From Platanthera guangdongensis (taxonomy: Eukaryota > Streptophyta > Magnoliopsida > Asparagales > Orchidaceae): DNA of 64,000 bases. Location of the stretch: positions 100,119,707 through 100,183,706 of the forward strand of contig CM077159.1 in the NCBI GenBank assembly GCA_039583875.1. The letters are read 5' to 3'. Shown here in pieces: positions 10,961 to 20,525 of this stretch. The notes beneath the pieces were generated by a model, which had not been told where the DNA came from, searched no databases, and saw only the letters and a list, made by a program, of their open reading frames with translations. How positions within the stretch are numbered: the stretch's first letter is position 1; the number at the start of each line of letters is the position of its first letter. The position numbers and the translations under genes were made by a program.

Positions 10961-11760
10961 GGTCCGTGACCACGCCCCCGAACACGGCTGTTACGACGGT
11001 TGTCATCAGGGCGTGGAGGACGAGTAGGTCATTCGAACTTCATATGACCCACCTTTTTACAATAGTTGAAGGCAATAGTGGCATCTCGTGGTCGAACTGC
11101 AAGAACTATGTCGATCCAGGAGGAGGCAGAAGGTCTGCAGGAGGACGAAGGCAAGTCTCCTCATCAAGTAAGGCAATTAGGGCTTCATCCTAAGTAGGAA
11201 GTGGAACCCGATGAAGGAACTGGGTGGCTAGAAGAGCAAACTTGGGTCGCAGGGCAGCGAGAAACTTATGGAGGTGCCCTCAAAATGATGGTGCGGAAAC
11301 TCCAAGGAGCAAGCACAGCCGCAGGGTAAGGCGATCATGGAATCCAATTCATGCGAAAAGGTGCTCATCTCGGTGAATAAAATCCTGAATAGATCGTCCT
11401 TACTATCATGTAGACTAAGAATCACAGATGAGACGATAACGTTGTGCTCCACTACGGGGAACAAACCGATCCCAAAGATATTCCCACATAGCACGAGCGG
11501 AGGAGAGGCGGCCAATGGTGGTGAGGAGCAGACGAGCAACAGACACCAGGATGTAAGCCCGAATAGCTTGATCGTGATGTAGCCAGAGAGTAGCGTCATC
11601 AAGAGTGGTGGTGGCATCGGTGGTGATGGCAGAGCTGATAGCAGTAGAGCTTGCAGATGTGGGGGGAGCACCGATGATGTGATCTCAAAGATCACGGGTG
11701 GAGAGAGCGGCTTCAACTGTAAGAGCCCAGTCCGACCAGTCGCTGGCGGTGGCAAGTTGG
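10961..11760 (-). pseudogene. Copia A gag
   Basis: On the minus strand, text such as LLTTIGRLSSARAMWEYLWD (near 11530) and LWLHHDQAIRAYILVS (near 11580) matches the UBN2 capsid fold of copia Gag. A degenerate zinc knuckle (YCKKVGHMKFE followed by a stop) lies near 11040-11070. Its first and last Cys are lost. Several frameshifts occur. Confidence 0.8.
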
Positions 11761-11898
11761 AAGGAAGTGGCCTTCAGAGGAGGCGAGATCAAATGGGCAA
11801 CCATGAAGAAGGGCGGCAACCCGCTGCAGGAAGGAAGGCAGACTGGCGGCTAGCAGAGCAGGTCGTAGTTAACAGAATAGGTCCCCGATGGATGGGGG

Positions 11899-12434
11899 CT
11901 AGTGGCTAGCGAATAGGTCGCAATAATAGTGTCGGCTAGCTGAGCAGGTTGCTGATGGATGGAGGACTGCAGCTGGACTGAGTAGGTCGCAGCTAGGTGC
12001 AGGTTGTCGGGCGGTTCGCAGCGGACTGATCAAGTCGTAGTGGGAAGAGGTGGCAGAATGAGCAGCTCGCAAGGTGCAGGATGCTAGGCGAGTTGGCGGC
12101 AAGATCGCTGAGTAGGTTGCAGACATATCACTGAGTAGGGCACAGTTTGAGTAGATCGTGGACAAATCGCTGAGTAGGTCACTGGAGCAGGTCGCAAACT
12201 GAGTAGGTCGCGAACTGAGTAGACAACTGAGTAGGCGAGCTGGGAAGAGGTAGTGGACTAAGCAGGTCGTAGATAGATAACTGAGTAGATCGCTGGAGCA
12301 GGTCGCAGATAGATCGCTGGAGCAGGCCGCAGACAAGTCACAGATAGAGCGGGCTGTAGCGGCTTCTTGGGAACAGGTCGCGGACAGAGCGCGCAAGCAG
12401 GGGTGCGAAAGCGAATAAAAATTAAGGAGAACCT
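11899..12434 (-). repeat. Copia A leader array of ctgagtaggtcgcag
   Basis: Between the PBS and gag, units such as gagtaggtcgca, gagcaggtcgcaga and ctgagtaggtc recur about twenty times at irregular 15-40 bp spacing. The minus-strand leader therefore repeats TGCGACCTRCTC. The 165-codon open frame over it is motif translation, not a protein. Confidence 0.85.
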
Positions 12435-12447
12435 GAGTCCGATACCA
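12435..12447 (-). promoter_or_regulatory. Copia A primer-binding site
   Basis: The minus strand reads TGGTATCGGACTC next to the 5' LTR. It differs at a few positions from the initiator tRNA-Met complement TGGTATCAGAGC. Confidence 0.9.
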
Positions 12448-12593
12448 TGTTAGAAGTAAAAAAAGAGTTTGTATTGATGTATAAAAGGAGGACCCTTGGG
12501 GTCTACATATAGGAGAAGAGAAAGAGGAAACACCACATGCGGTGTGACACTAATCTAAAATAATAAATGCAATAAATACATATATATTTAACA
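12448..12593 (-). repeat. Copia A 5' LTR
   Basis: A 146-bp LTR pairing with 2010-2148, followed by TSD gcttc at 12594-12598. Confidence 0.95.
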
Positions 12594-12598
12594 GCTTC

Positions 12599-13051
12599 AA
12601 ATGGAAGAGTCTTGTTTCAAAAAGACTTGGGTTGGAGCTCTATAGGTTGTCCCCATCTCTGAAGCTTAGGAGGTCCTTAAATAGGAGTGGAAAATCCCTC
12701 CCCGCACCTTCATTCTCTCACACTTGGGTAGAGGTTAGGGTTGCCACCAACCATGGTTGGGTGGAGGGGGACAACTGGTTGGTGGGGGAGAAACTGTTGG
12801 TATATAGGTTAAGGCAAGTACAACTAAGAGATCCTTTGTTGAGTTTAGACCCCTCCCCTCACCTTCACTCTTGGCCAAGCAAGGTTTGGTGGGGTGCCAG
12901 GTGGAAGCTCTTGGGTGTAAGGGCTATGCTTCCTGGGGTTAGTGGAAAAGGGGTTGGGTTTGGCTTGGAGCTCGCCATGGCCCAAGTCAAGAGATACCTT
13001 AGGGTGTGCTACCATGTGTCTGAATTCCCCTATCTTTGGGATTGGTGCTAG
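12599..13051 (+). pseudogene. Unrecognised ORF interrupted by copia A
   Basis: An open frame runs to a TAG at 13049-13051. Removing copia A and one TSD copy (gcttc) joins it in frame to an ATG at 1950 in the left flank, giving about 170 codons. The predicted product is rich in Trp, Arg, Leu and Val and resembles no family I recognise. It could be a host exon or ORF broken by the insertion, an older transposon ORF, or chance. The in-frame continuity across the TSD is the only support. No promoter or splice signals were identified. Confidence 0.3.
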
Positions 13052-13199
13052 TTTTCTGATTAGCCAATTAGGAGATGGTGTGGGGATTTTGTTTTTCTTG
13101 AGTGGAGGATGAGTTGGGAGGGTTCAAAATTCAATAAAGAAAACTACTCTTTTTAGGAGGGTTGAGCAAAGTACTCCTAGTGGGTCCCCCCATGTGTGT
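13052..13199. other. Unassigned sequence
   Basis: Short spacer between the interrupted ORF and the 159-bp repeat region. No recognisable element was seen. Confidence 0.4.
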
Positions 13200-13955
13200 C
13201 AAGGTGATTGTAGGTCCGAGTCGTCGAGTGTTGAGTCAACATTGTATCGACGAAGTTGAATTCAAGTGTTCTCGTATCTCAAGGTGTTGTATAATTTTAC
13301 AAAATTTATTTTTATTTAACAGATCAAATGATATTGGGATGAAGTAGAACGAATTTTGTTGCACTCGTATCCATTATACTAGTTTAACAAAACATACATA
13401 AGTTGGTTCAAAGCTCATTTGCTCAATATTTTAAAATGACATCATTGCGACGCACAACATTACTCAAAATGATCATTTTCTCCAAACAACCTCAGATCAA
13501 AATAAAATGAGTTTCGGTACACTCGTATAGACTATAAGAGACCAATGCAACTGATGAAAGTCGATTCAAAAAACATATGCACAATATTTTAACACGACTT
13601 CACTGTGATGCACAATATTACTCAAAATGATTGTTATCTCCAAATGACCTTGAATTGAAACAAAACGAGTTCTGCTGCAGTCGTATCGACTATATGAGAC
13701 CAAATGCAACTGACATAAGTCAATTTGAAGCACGTCTTCTCAATTGTTTAATACGTTATCGTTGCGACGTGCAACATTACTCAAAATGGGCATATTCTCC
13801 AAACGTTCTCGGATTGAAATGAAACGAGTTCCTTTGCACTCGTATTGACTATATGAGACCAATGCAACTGATGAAAGTCAATTCGGTTCACGTATGCTCA
13901 ATATTTAACACAGTGTCATTGCTACACACAACATGACTCAATTCGGTTCTCCAAA
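13200..13955 (-). repeat. 159-bp tandem repeats, distal part of gypsy LTR K
   Basis: Diverged tandem units of 158-159 bp. The block cactcgtat recurs near 13362, 13521, 13680 and 13838, and gagaccaa near 13538, 13696 and 13855. Each unit ends with text like ctccaaacgacctcagat. The repeats resume after gypsy D at 22708. They appear to belong to the transcribed part of a minus-strand LTR (K). The left end is not defined. Confidence 0.75.
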
Positions 13956-13984
13956 CGACCTGTAACGCCCCAAGTTCAGGAAAC

Positions 13985-14480
13985 ACTTTTTGGAAGGTAC
14001 TGCGCGACAGTATAGCTACCGCTGGCGGCAGGCCGGTGTTATCGATGCTCTCAATGCTCTCGATGCTCTTGGCATCTCAGCGCAAGCTAGTGCCGGGCGG
14101 TAATGCATACCATGCGGCGGTAGTCCGCTCGACGTTTGGTTCGGGGCACTCAGTGCTCGACGTTCTCAAGAAGTGCTAGCGCTCGGCGGTAGCGGTAGCG
14201 CGGGGTGGTAACCTGACGACTTATTTGACAGAGCTCTCGGGTTGTTACCGCGCGACGTTAACCCAAACGCAGGCGGTAGCGTAGTTTTGTCGTTTCCTTC
14301 CAAACGTGTAAGCTACCGCGCGGCGATAGTTTTCTACCACTTGGCGGTAGCATAACAGTTATGACGTGTCCATGTGTCACCGCCCAATTGGGTTTCTAAG
14401 CAGTGGCGTCCTCGAGAAGCCGAACGATTGGGCTACCGCGTGGCGATAACTTCCTATCGGGCGACGGTAGTTCTCGTAAA
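13985..14480 (+). repeat. ACCGC/GCGGT motif array in LTR D
   Basis: Repeated quasi-palindromes such as taccgctggcggcagg, gccgggcggtaatgc and ctaccgcgcggcgatag, about a dozen, upstream of the TATA box. A pair also occurs at 15130-15165. The right LTR repeats this at 20565-21005. Confidence 0.85.
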
Positions 14481-14555
14481 CTGAATTCTTGGAGGAATCA
14501 GGACCATCCACTGGCTTTATTTGGAGATCCGGTGGTTGGTGCGTGCCTCTGCGGG

Positions 14556-14562
14556 TATATAG
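14556..14562 (+). promoter_or_regulatory. TATA box of gypsy D LTR
   Basis: TATATAG in gcgggtatatagcc, conserved in the right LTR near 21090. It lies about 600 bp into the LTR, after the motif array. Confidence 0.65.
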
Positions 14563-16174
14563 CCGGTGAGTTAGGTTTTTCCAACTCATTTCTTCATTGG
14601 CACTCTCTTTCTAAGTACTAGAGAGAAGGGAGAGTGAAGAAGAAAGAAGAAGGGAGAGATCCCGCCACCATAAGAGTTCTGAAGCTTCAATTCGCAAGCC
14701 GAGTCTGGATTTGTGGAGGCAAGATCGTTGCAGTCGCGTTCATCTATCTAGATCTTGCGCATGTCACCGAAGAAATCGCAAAGGGTAATGATTCTCAACT
14801 TGGACATGTGAAGTCCTCTTCCTTTTGCATAGAAAACCCTCTCCCGTGAGTGTGCGGTGATCGTGAGGTATTCCTTCGGGTAGATATGGTTTATCCCCGT
14901 AGTTTTGCATATAGAGTTCAGAATCGAAGTACGGGCATTGACATGGTGTGTGAAGCCCATCCGGATGGGTTGGTCTGGATTGGTGATGTTTTCATTATGC
15001 ATGTATTGCCGGAAAAGACTATGTGCAGTTTGTTTTTTGGGTTTCTACGCGGTAGATTGCAGCAGGGAACTTTGGGGACTAACCCCAAGGAGCACCCAAA
15101 AAACTAGGCAGAAATGCATTTCTGCCAGGTACCGCACGGCGTTAATGATACTGCTAGCGGTAGCTTTGTGAAAGAGCTTTTGTGAGGCCTGTCTCGCGGA
15201 GAACTGGGGGCTAGTGTGGGGCTGTGTGCTCTGGGAGCCAAGCTTGGTGACCTGAGAGTTGACCTTGTGCATAACTGGGTTATGTACTATTGTTTGATCG
15301 ATTCGATGGGCCTCGGGGAAGCATAATCGGTGCCGATGACTTAAATTGACATGGCAGTGTGAGCAACGGGTTTAGTGGAACCGTACCCGCTCTATGTGAT
15401 TCAGTTGAAGAGATCTAAGGTACTTGTCACTTACCATTGGCATAGAAGGACGAGTCTTAGGCTTCAGCCAGAAAGACTCAAATGCTCACGATGGTTGCCA
15501 TCCTGGGGGCGGTAGTGAAGACTCGGATTGGACTGGAGTCACTAAGAATGTGCCCTGAGAGCATGGGGTGTGTGGCCGTTCATGCCTATGCCTGTGGTGA
15601 AGTGTGTTTAAATTGCACTTTCATGTATATGTTGGATTTTGCTAATACAATTACAGGGAAGGAGCTCCGCCGCCCCGAGTAAGGGGCGGGGTCGTTATAA
15701 TTTAGTCAGATTTAGCTGACCGTTGCTTTGTTTTGTCGCCGTGCGGTGAATTGTTCTTATGTAGGAACAGGTGAGCCTAGTGACAAATAGCGGGCTGAAG
15801 CCCTTGTTGCTGTGCTGGCCCTTGAAGGCCAAGGCGAAGTGTTTTTCTTTTAATACTATCATGTATGGCCGGCCTGCGAGCCAATGTATGTAAAACATTT
15901 TAATTCAAGTTGAATGTTTTAAGGCCATAAAGCCAAGACTTTTGTGTATGTTATTTCATTCCTGTTGTGGCTGTAATGGACATTCATATTATGTTTATGG
16001 GTTCTTCTAACTCACTTATAAGCTTACGCTAGAATGATCTGTGTTAGTTTTCGATATTGTTTCATAGTATTTTGGTATTAATATGTAACTCCGCTAACTG
16101 TCTGTGGAATATGCCGTGGGGCCCCGACCGGACCTTCTGTTATATCCCACGTAATGGATGAGGGTGTTACAATT

Positions 16175-16184
16175 TGGTATCAGA
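16175..16184 (+). promoter_or_regulatory. Gypsy D primer-binding site
   Basis: TGGTATCAGA three bases after the LTR, complementary to initiator tRNA-Met. Confidence 0.92.
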
Positions 16185-16631
16185 CTACGGTGTCGGTCTT
16201 TCTTAGAAGAATTTGTGGTCGAATTCTTTTTAAGAGGTGGTGAGCACAGTCATGTGCGTCATCATTATAACATGAAAAGAACCTTTGAATGTCCACTTAG
16301 GAATAAAAATTACACATGTTTGAGGAACTTGAGTGTTCCTATGATTGCTTTTTGGCAATTGTTTGTCACCTAATTGAGCGTTTTCCCGATTTTAGGTGAT
16401 TAGGAGTGGTGCAGTGCAGTCGCAAGGTCAACACTCTGTGGAGGTAAGTGCGCTTAACGACGTACCTATGACCGCTCCTTCTGCGGAAACCATCCGAATG
16501 ATAGCAGAAGTAGTGTTCGCTATGATCAATGCCCAACAGAGAAGTCATGTGCAACCCCTATCCCCGGGGTGGCTCCAATGCCGGTTGGTTCTCTGGAGCA
16601 TGTGGAAATTAGAAGATCATCCGATTAGCAG

Positions 16632-17198
16632 TTGAACATGCTTTTGGCACAAGGGACGCACTCTGTTGACAAGTATTTTCATGTGTTTGTCATGTTAAGG
16701 TGCTACCCAGGGGTTGAGTTGGAAGACAAGCAGACTATGGTAAACAGGTTTTATAACGATCTGTGTGATGATTTACGAATTCTATTTGTAGGACCGAAGT
16801 TGTTGGTATTCCGAGTGTTGGTGAAGTCGGCTAGATCGTTGGAAGTAGAATTGGGAAAAGTCCACCAGATGTCATTGTGCAGGGTACCGAACTCTGCAGA
16901 TTCTGCAAAGTCTGCATACCACAGGAGGCGACATAAGTGGTCTAGAACCTCTATCGGTCAAGTTCCTTATGCTTTCCGTACTTGTGGCAAGTCAGGACAC
17001 CTTGCCCGTGATTGTCGTGCTGATGCCTCAAAGACAAAGAAATCTAAGTCAGGAGAAGCTGCAGGGCGAGTCCCACTTACTTGTTATAATTGTGGCAAGC
17101 CGGGACATATGGCTTGTGACTGTTGGGATAGGTTTCCGAAGAAAAAGGAAAAGGCAGAAGACCATAAGCAATATGACAAGATGACAGGTATGGTTTAG
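16632..17198 (+). pseudogene. Gypsy D gag (C-terminal two thirds)
   Basis: 188 codons with capsid text (LAQGTHSVDKYFHVFVMLRCYP) and two CCHC zinc knuckles, CRTCGKSGHLARDC near residue 115 and CYNCGKPGHMACDC near residue 150. The N-terminal part upstream of 16632 is broken. The frame ends just after ACAG|GTATG, a strong 5' splice-site sequence at 17188 also found at the end of gypsy F gag. Gag packages the RNA. Confidence 0.88.
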
Positions 17199-17640
17199 CT
17201 TATAGCTTTTATACTCGTGACATGATTAGTTACTGGCTTATGTTTTGTGTAAGTGGACTTTGTCCCACTCTTGGTGGTGGAGAGTATTGTTTGTTACATG
17301 ACTTCTTTCTCCTTAGCACCCAAGATGTTCTTGTAGTTCGTCCTAGTACTTCCCGTTTATGGGTATTTAAACCAAACGAAAACATTGTAATTAAAGATTG
17401 TAGGTGGTTTGATCTTAGGCATGGACTGACTCTCGGAGCAGCATGCATAGGTTGACTACAACCTTAAGTGGGGTCACACTAGGGCAAAACCCACAGGATG
17501 TGAGACCAAGTTAGCAGTCCTTAAGGGGGCGGAGTTGTTATTAACTCTACTAGAGAATAAGAACCCAAGCCTGGGTTGGTCGGTGTTTCGGTGGTGTCAA
17601 AATTTACTGAAGTGTTCCTCAAGCTCTCCCAAGAGCTCCA
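17199..17640 (+). pseudogene. Gypsy D protease remnant
   Basis: A trace of retropepsin (RVLF then a degenerate active site near 17283) is recognisable by position against gypsy F. The Asp-Thr/Ser-Gly triad is lost, with a small deletion and stops. Confidence 0.5.
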
Positions 17641-18440
17641 CCTATGAAAGAGAGATTTAGTTCACCATTGAGTTGGTTCCTGGTGCCAAGCCCGTGTCGT
17701 GGTCCCCTTACCGCTTAGCACCGAGTGAAGTGGCTAGGTTGAAAGCACAGCTTCAAGTATTGTTGGGGCAGGGGCATGTGCGTCCAAGTTCATCACCATA
17801 GAGTGTCCCAGTTCTTTTCTTGAAGACAGACTATAGTCTGCGACTGTGTATCTATTATCGGGAACTCAATAATTTAATAGAGAGGAATAAGTGACCGATT
17901 TTAAGTTGTTCGATCAGCTAGTTTGGATCGATTATGCATTCGAAGCTGGATTCGAATTCTGGTTATTTTCAGCTAAGAATCAGTGAGAGTGATGTTCCTA
18001 AGATGGCGTTCAGCACGCGTTATGGGAATTATGAGTTCACTGTCATGCCTTTCACGCTGACTAACGTGCCATCAGTGGTTATCAATCTAATGAATAGGAC
18101 GTTTGTGGAGTATTTGGATTAGTTCCTGACTATGTTCATCGATGATATCCTAGTGTACTCCCAATCTAAGTATAATCATGCAGAACACTTGCATATTGTT
18201 CCGGAGACCAAGAGAAGTAATCAAAGTATGCCAAATTCTTTGAGTGTGAGTTTTGGCTATCTTCTATGGCATTCCATGATTATATAGTCGTGGTCAGGAT
18301 ATCGTTGTGGATCTAACAAATGTTGTTGTAATACGTGAGTGGCCTGTGTGGTTTACTGTAGCGGAAGTCCGGGGTTTTCGGTGGCTTGTCGGATACTACA
18401 GGCGCTTTGTAGAGAACTTCTAACGGAGAGCGTTGCCTCT
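17641..18440 (+). pseudogene. Gypsy D reverse transcriptase
   Basis: RT text starts near 17660 ([10 protein letters not shown], then [14 protein letters not shown]). It passes a TAG in the conserved Ser-Pro-Trp position near 17810 and continues through RLCIYYRELN and SGYFQLRI to [11 protein letters not shown] near 18137, the catalytic Asp-Asp motif. At least two frameshifts and several stops disrupt it. It ends with the RT thumb-like text GYYRRFV near 18390-18420, partly decayed. Confidence 0.88.
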
Positions 18441-19042
18441 CACAACCCTGACAAGGAAGAATCAAAAATTGGTTTGGTCACCAGCTTGTGAACAAACTTT
18501 CAAAGATCTAAAGTTTCGCTTGACCACGACACCTATCTTATGTTCGCTTTGTGGTTTTGAAGGCTTTGAGGTTTATAGTGATGCCTCTGGGAGTGGTTTA
18601 GGCCGTATTATACTTCAGCATGGGTCGGTGATAACCTATGAATCACGTTAGTTAAAGGTGCATGAGAGGAACTACCCGATCCATGATTTGGAGTTGGCGG
18701 CCGTGGTATTCTCTCTCAAGCTTTGGATGAATTATCTGGTCCATGAATTGGTGATTAGCGGCCGTGATATTCACACTGAAACTTTTGAGGCGCTACCTAT
18801 ATGGTGTGAAGGTTGACATTTACACACACCATAAGAGCTTGAAGTACCTATCCGATAAAAAGGATTTGAATATGCATTGTCGAAGGTGGACGGAGTACCT
18901 TGGGGACTACACCATCAAGATATACTATGTACCTGGGAAGGGTAATGCAGTTGCGGATGCGTTAAGTCGCAGAGCTCCCGTACAGGTCAATTGGTTAATG
19001 ATGCATGTTGAGCATCTCGCTCGAAATTTAAAAGCCTTGTAG
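18441..19042 (+). pseudogene. Gypsy D RNase H
   Basis: Frame 18433-18651 includes FEVYSDASGSGLGRIILQHG with a catalytic Asp. A short duplication near 18680-18760 repeats the phrase around [10 protein letters not shown]. Frame 18764-19042 continues with YTHHKSLKYL and PGKGNAVADALSRRA, the typical RNase H end. Stops separate the parts. Confidence 0.88.
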
Positions 19043-19921
19043 ATCTATTGTGTTAATAAGATGCCTAATGTTGGAGCACAGTTGAGCCTGGCAGAAGTGC
19101 AGTATGCCCTGACAGATCAAATTCGGCGGGCTTTGGAGTTGGATGACATCATGAAGCGGTTCATGGATGAGGCTTTGGATGGGTCAAACAACCAATTTAC
19201 CGTCGATGATGGGTTATTGTAGAAAGACGGTCATTTGTGTGTCCCAAATATGGGCAAACGATAGGAGGAATTGATGTACGAGGCTCCTCATACTAAGTAC
19301 TCGGTTTATCCGAGGAACTCAAGGTTGTACAGAGTTATGAAAAAGTTATTCTTGTGGCAGGGACTGAAGGAAGACATAGCACTTTATGTGGCAAAATGTC
19401 AAACATGCACCTTAGTAAAGGCAAAGTGCCAGAAGCCTGGAGGATTATTAGAGTCTTTTCCTATAACAGAGTGTATGCTCGATGACATCTTCATGGATTT
19501 CGTGCATGGTTTGCCGAGATCGCACAAGGGGAATGACGCCATTTGGTTGGTCATTGATCGTTTAACAAAGGTGTCACATTTTATACCCAATAAAAAGGAT
19601 GATTCAGAGGAAAAGCTGGTGAAGCTTTATGTGGACAACACCGTCTGATTGCACGACGTGCCCCGGTGCATAGTAAGTAACCGAGATGGTCGGTTCACGT
19701 CTAATGACTGGAGGCTCATTCATCAGTTGTTGGATACCACGTTGCATTTCAGGGCGTCTTTTCACCCACAGACTAATGGGAAAACTGAAAGAGTGAATAG
19801 GACTATGAAAGATATGCTTCGTATATGTGCATTGGATTTTGGGAAAAGATGGGAGGTGTCGTACGCCATTATCTTAGGTAGAAACGGGAGAATCGAAGTT
19901 GTACTAGCGCATGGACGTTGA
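19043..19921 (+). pseudogene. Gypsy D integrase
   Basis: Frame 19271-19648 holds the HHCC zinc-binding region (H near residue 8, CQTCTLVKAKCQKPGG) and the core start [19 protein letters not shown] with the first catalytic Asp. A TGA breaks it before VPRCIVSNRDGRFTS, which has the second Asp. HPQTNGKTERVNRTM carries the Glu. The end of the core is deleted or shifted near 19890. It would insert the cDNA. Confidence 0.9.
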
Positions 19922-20024
19922 AGATGCTACTTCAATGATTCGGTTGATACGAGAATGGCTACTGATCGCTCAAGATAGGCAGGATAAGTACTTTAATGCC
20001 AAGCAATAGAACGCGGAGTTTGCG

Positions 20025-20444
20025 GTGGGTGATTGGGTGTACCTCAAGATAAAACCGTTTAAAGGCGTATCAAGGATTCAATGCTTAAAGAAGCTTAGTC
20101 CGAGGTATGTTAGGCCTTTTGAGATCTTGGTGTGGATTGGTGAAGCCGTCTATCATTTGGCTCTTTCAGCGGAGTTGAGCAGTTTACATGATGTATTTCA
20201 CTTCTTAGTGCTGCGGAAGGCTATGCAAGAGCCTTCACAAGTGGTAGTTGTGAATTATGTGCCGATCGACAGTGGGTTGAAGACGAAGGTCAAGCCCATT
20301 CGCATTAAGGATATGGAAGTCAAGCAACTCAGTAATAAATCCATCAGGATGGTCAAAGACCGTTGGGACAATTGTGCCCGAGAAGAGTTGTCTTGGGAGT
20401 GCGAGCAAACTTTGAGGGAGGAGTTTCCCGAACTTTTTCCCTAA
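20025..20444 (+). pseudogene. Gypsy D pol C-terminus
   Basis: 139 codons with [27 protein letters not shown] and LHDVFHFLVLRKAM, the GPY/F module that ends gypsy integrase. A tail follows (DRWDNCAREELSWECEQTLR) that resembles the weak chromodomain-like end of Del/Tekay chromoviruses. Gypsy F has a close counterpart at 45585-46008. Confidence 0.85.
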
Positions 20445-20510
20445 GGTAACCTGATGTATTGTAACTCTTTCTGTTTTCCTGTAACTTTAAATTTCAAGAC
20501 AAAATTTCTT

Positions 20511-20525
20511 TAAGTGGGGGTGATT
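20511..20525 (+). promoter_or_regulatory. Gypsy D polypurine tract
   Basis: taagtgggggtgatt directly before the 3' LTR. Confidence 0.85.

Larger units (their letters stand above)
2010..12593 (-). mobile_element. Copia A: Ty1/copia LTR retrotransposon with nested insert
   Basis: The element is bounded by short LTRs (2010-2148 and 12448-12593) that begin TGTTAGAAG and end TTTAACA. Perfect 5-bp TSDs gcttc lie at 2005-2009 and 12594-12598. The PBS lies inside the right LTR and the PPT inside the left LTR, so it is transcribed on the minus strand. Domains in minus-strand order are gag, protease, integrase, RT and RNase H, the copia order. Copia B is inserted in the last RNase H codons at about 2240. 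Without the insert the element is about 5.1 kb. All coding domains carry frameshifts and stops. Confidence 0.95.
13961..16171 (+). repeat. Gypsy D 5' LTR
   Basis: A 2.2-kb LTR. Its first 500 bp carry many paired ACCGC/GCGGT motifs. A TATA box follows at 14556, then a purine-rich agagagaagggagagtga segment. Confidence 0.95.

Noticed and set aside
11228..12396. Two minus-strand open frames (175 and 165 codons)
   Set aside because: The first is a shifted shadow of copia A gag; the second translates the leader array.
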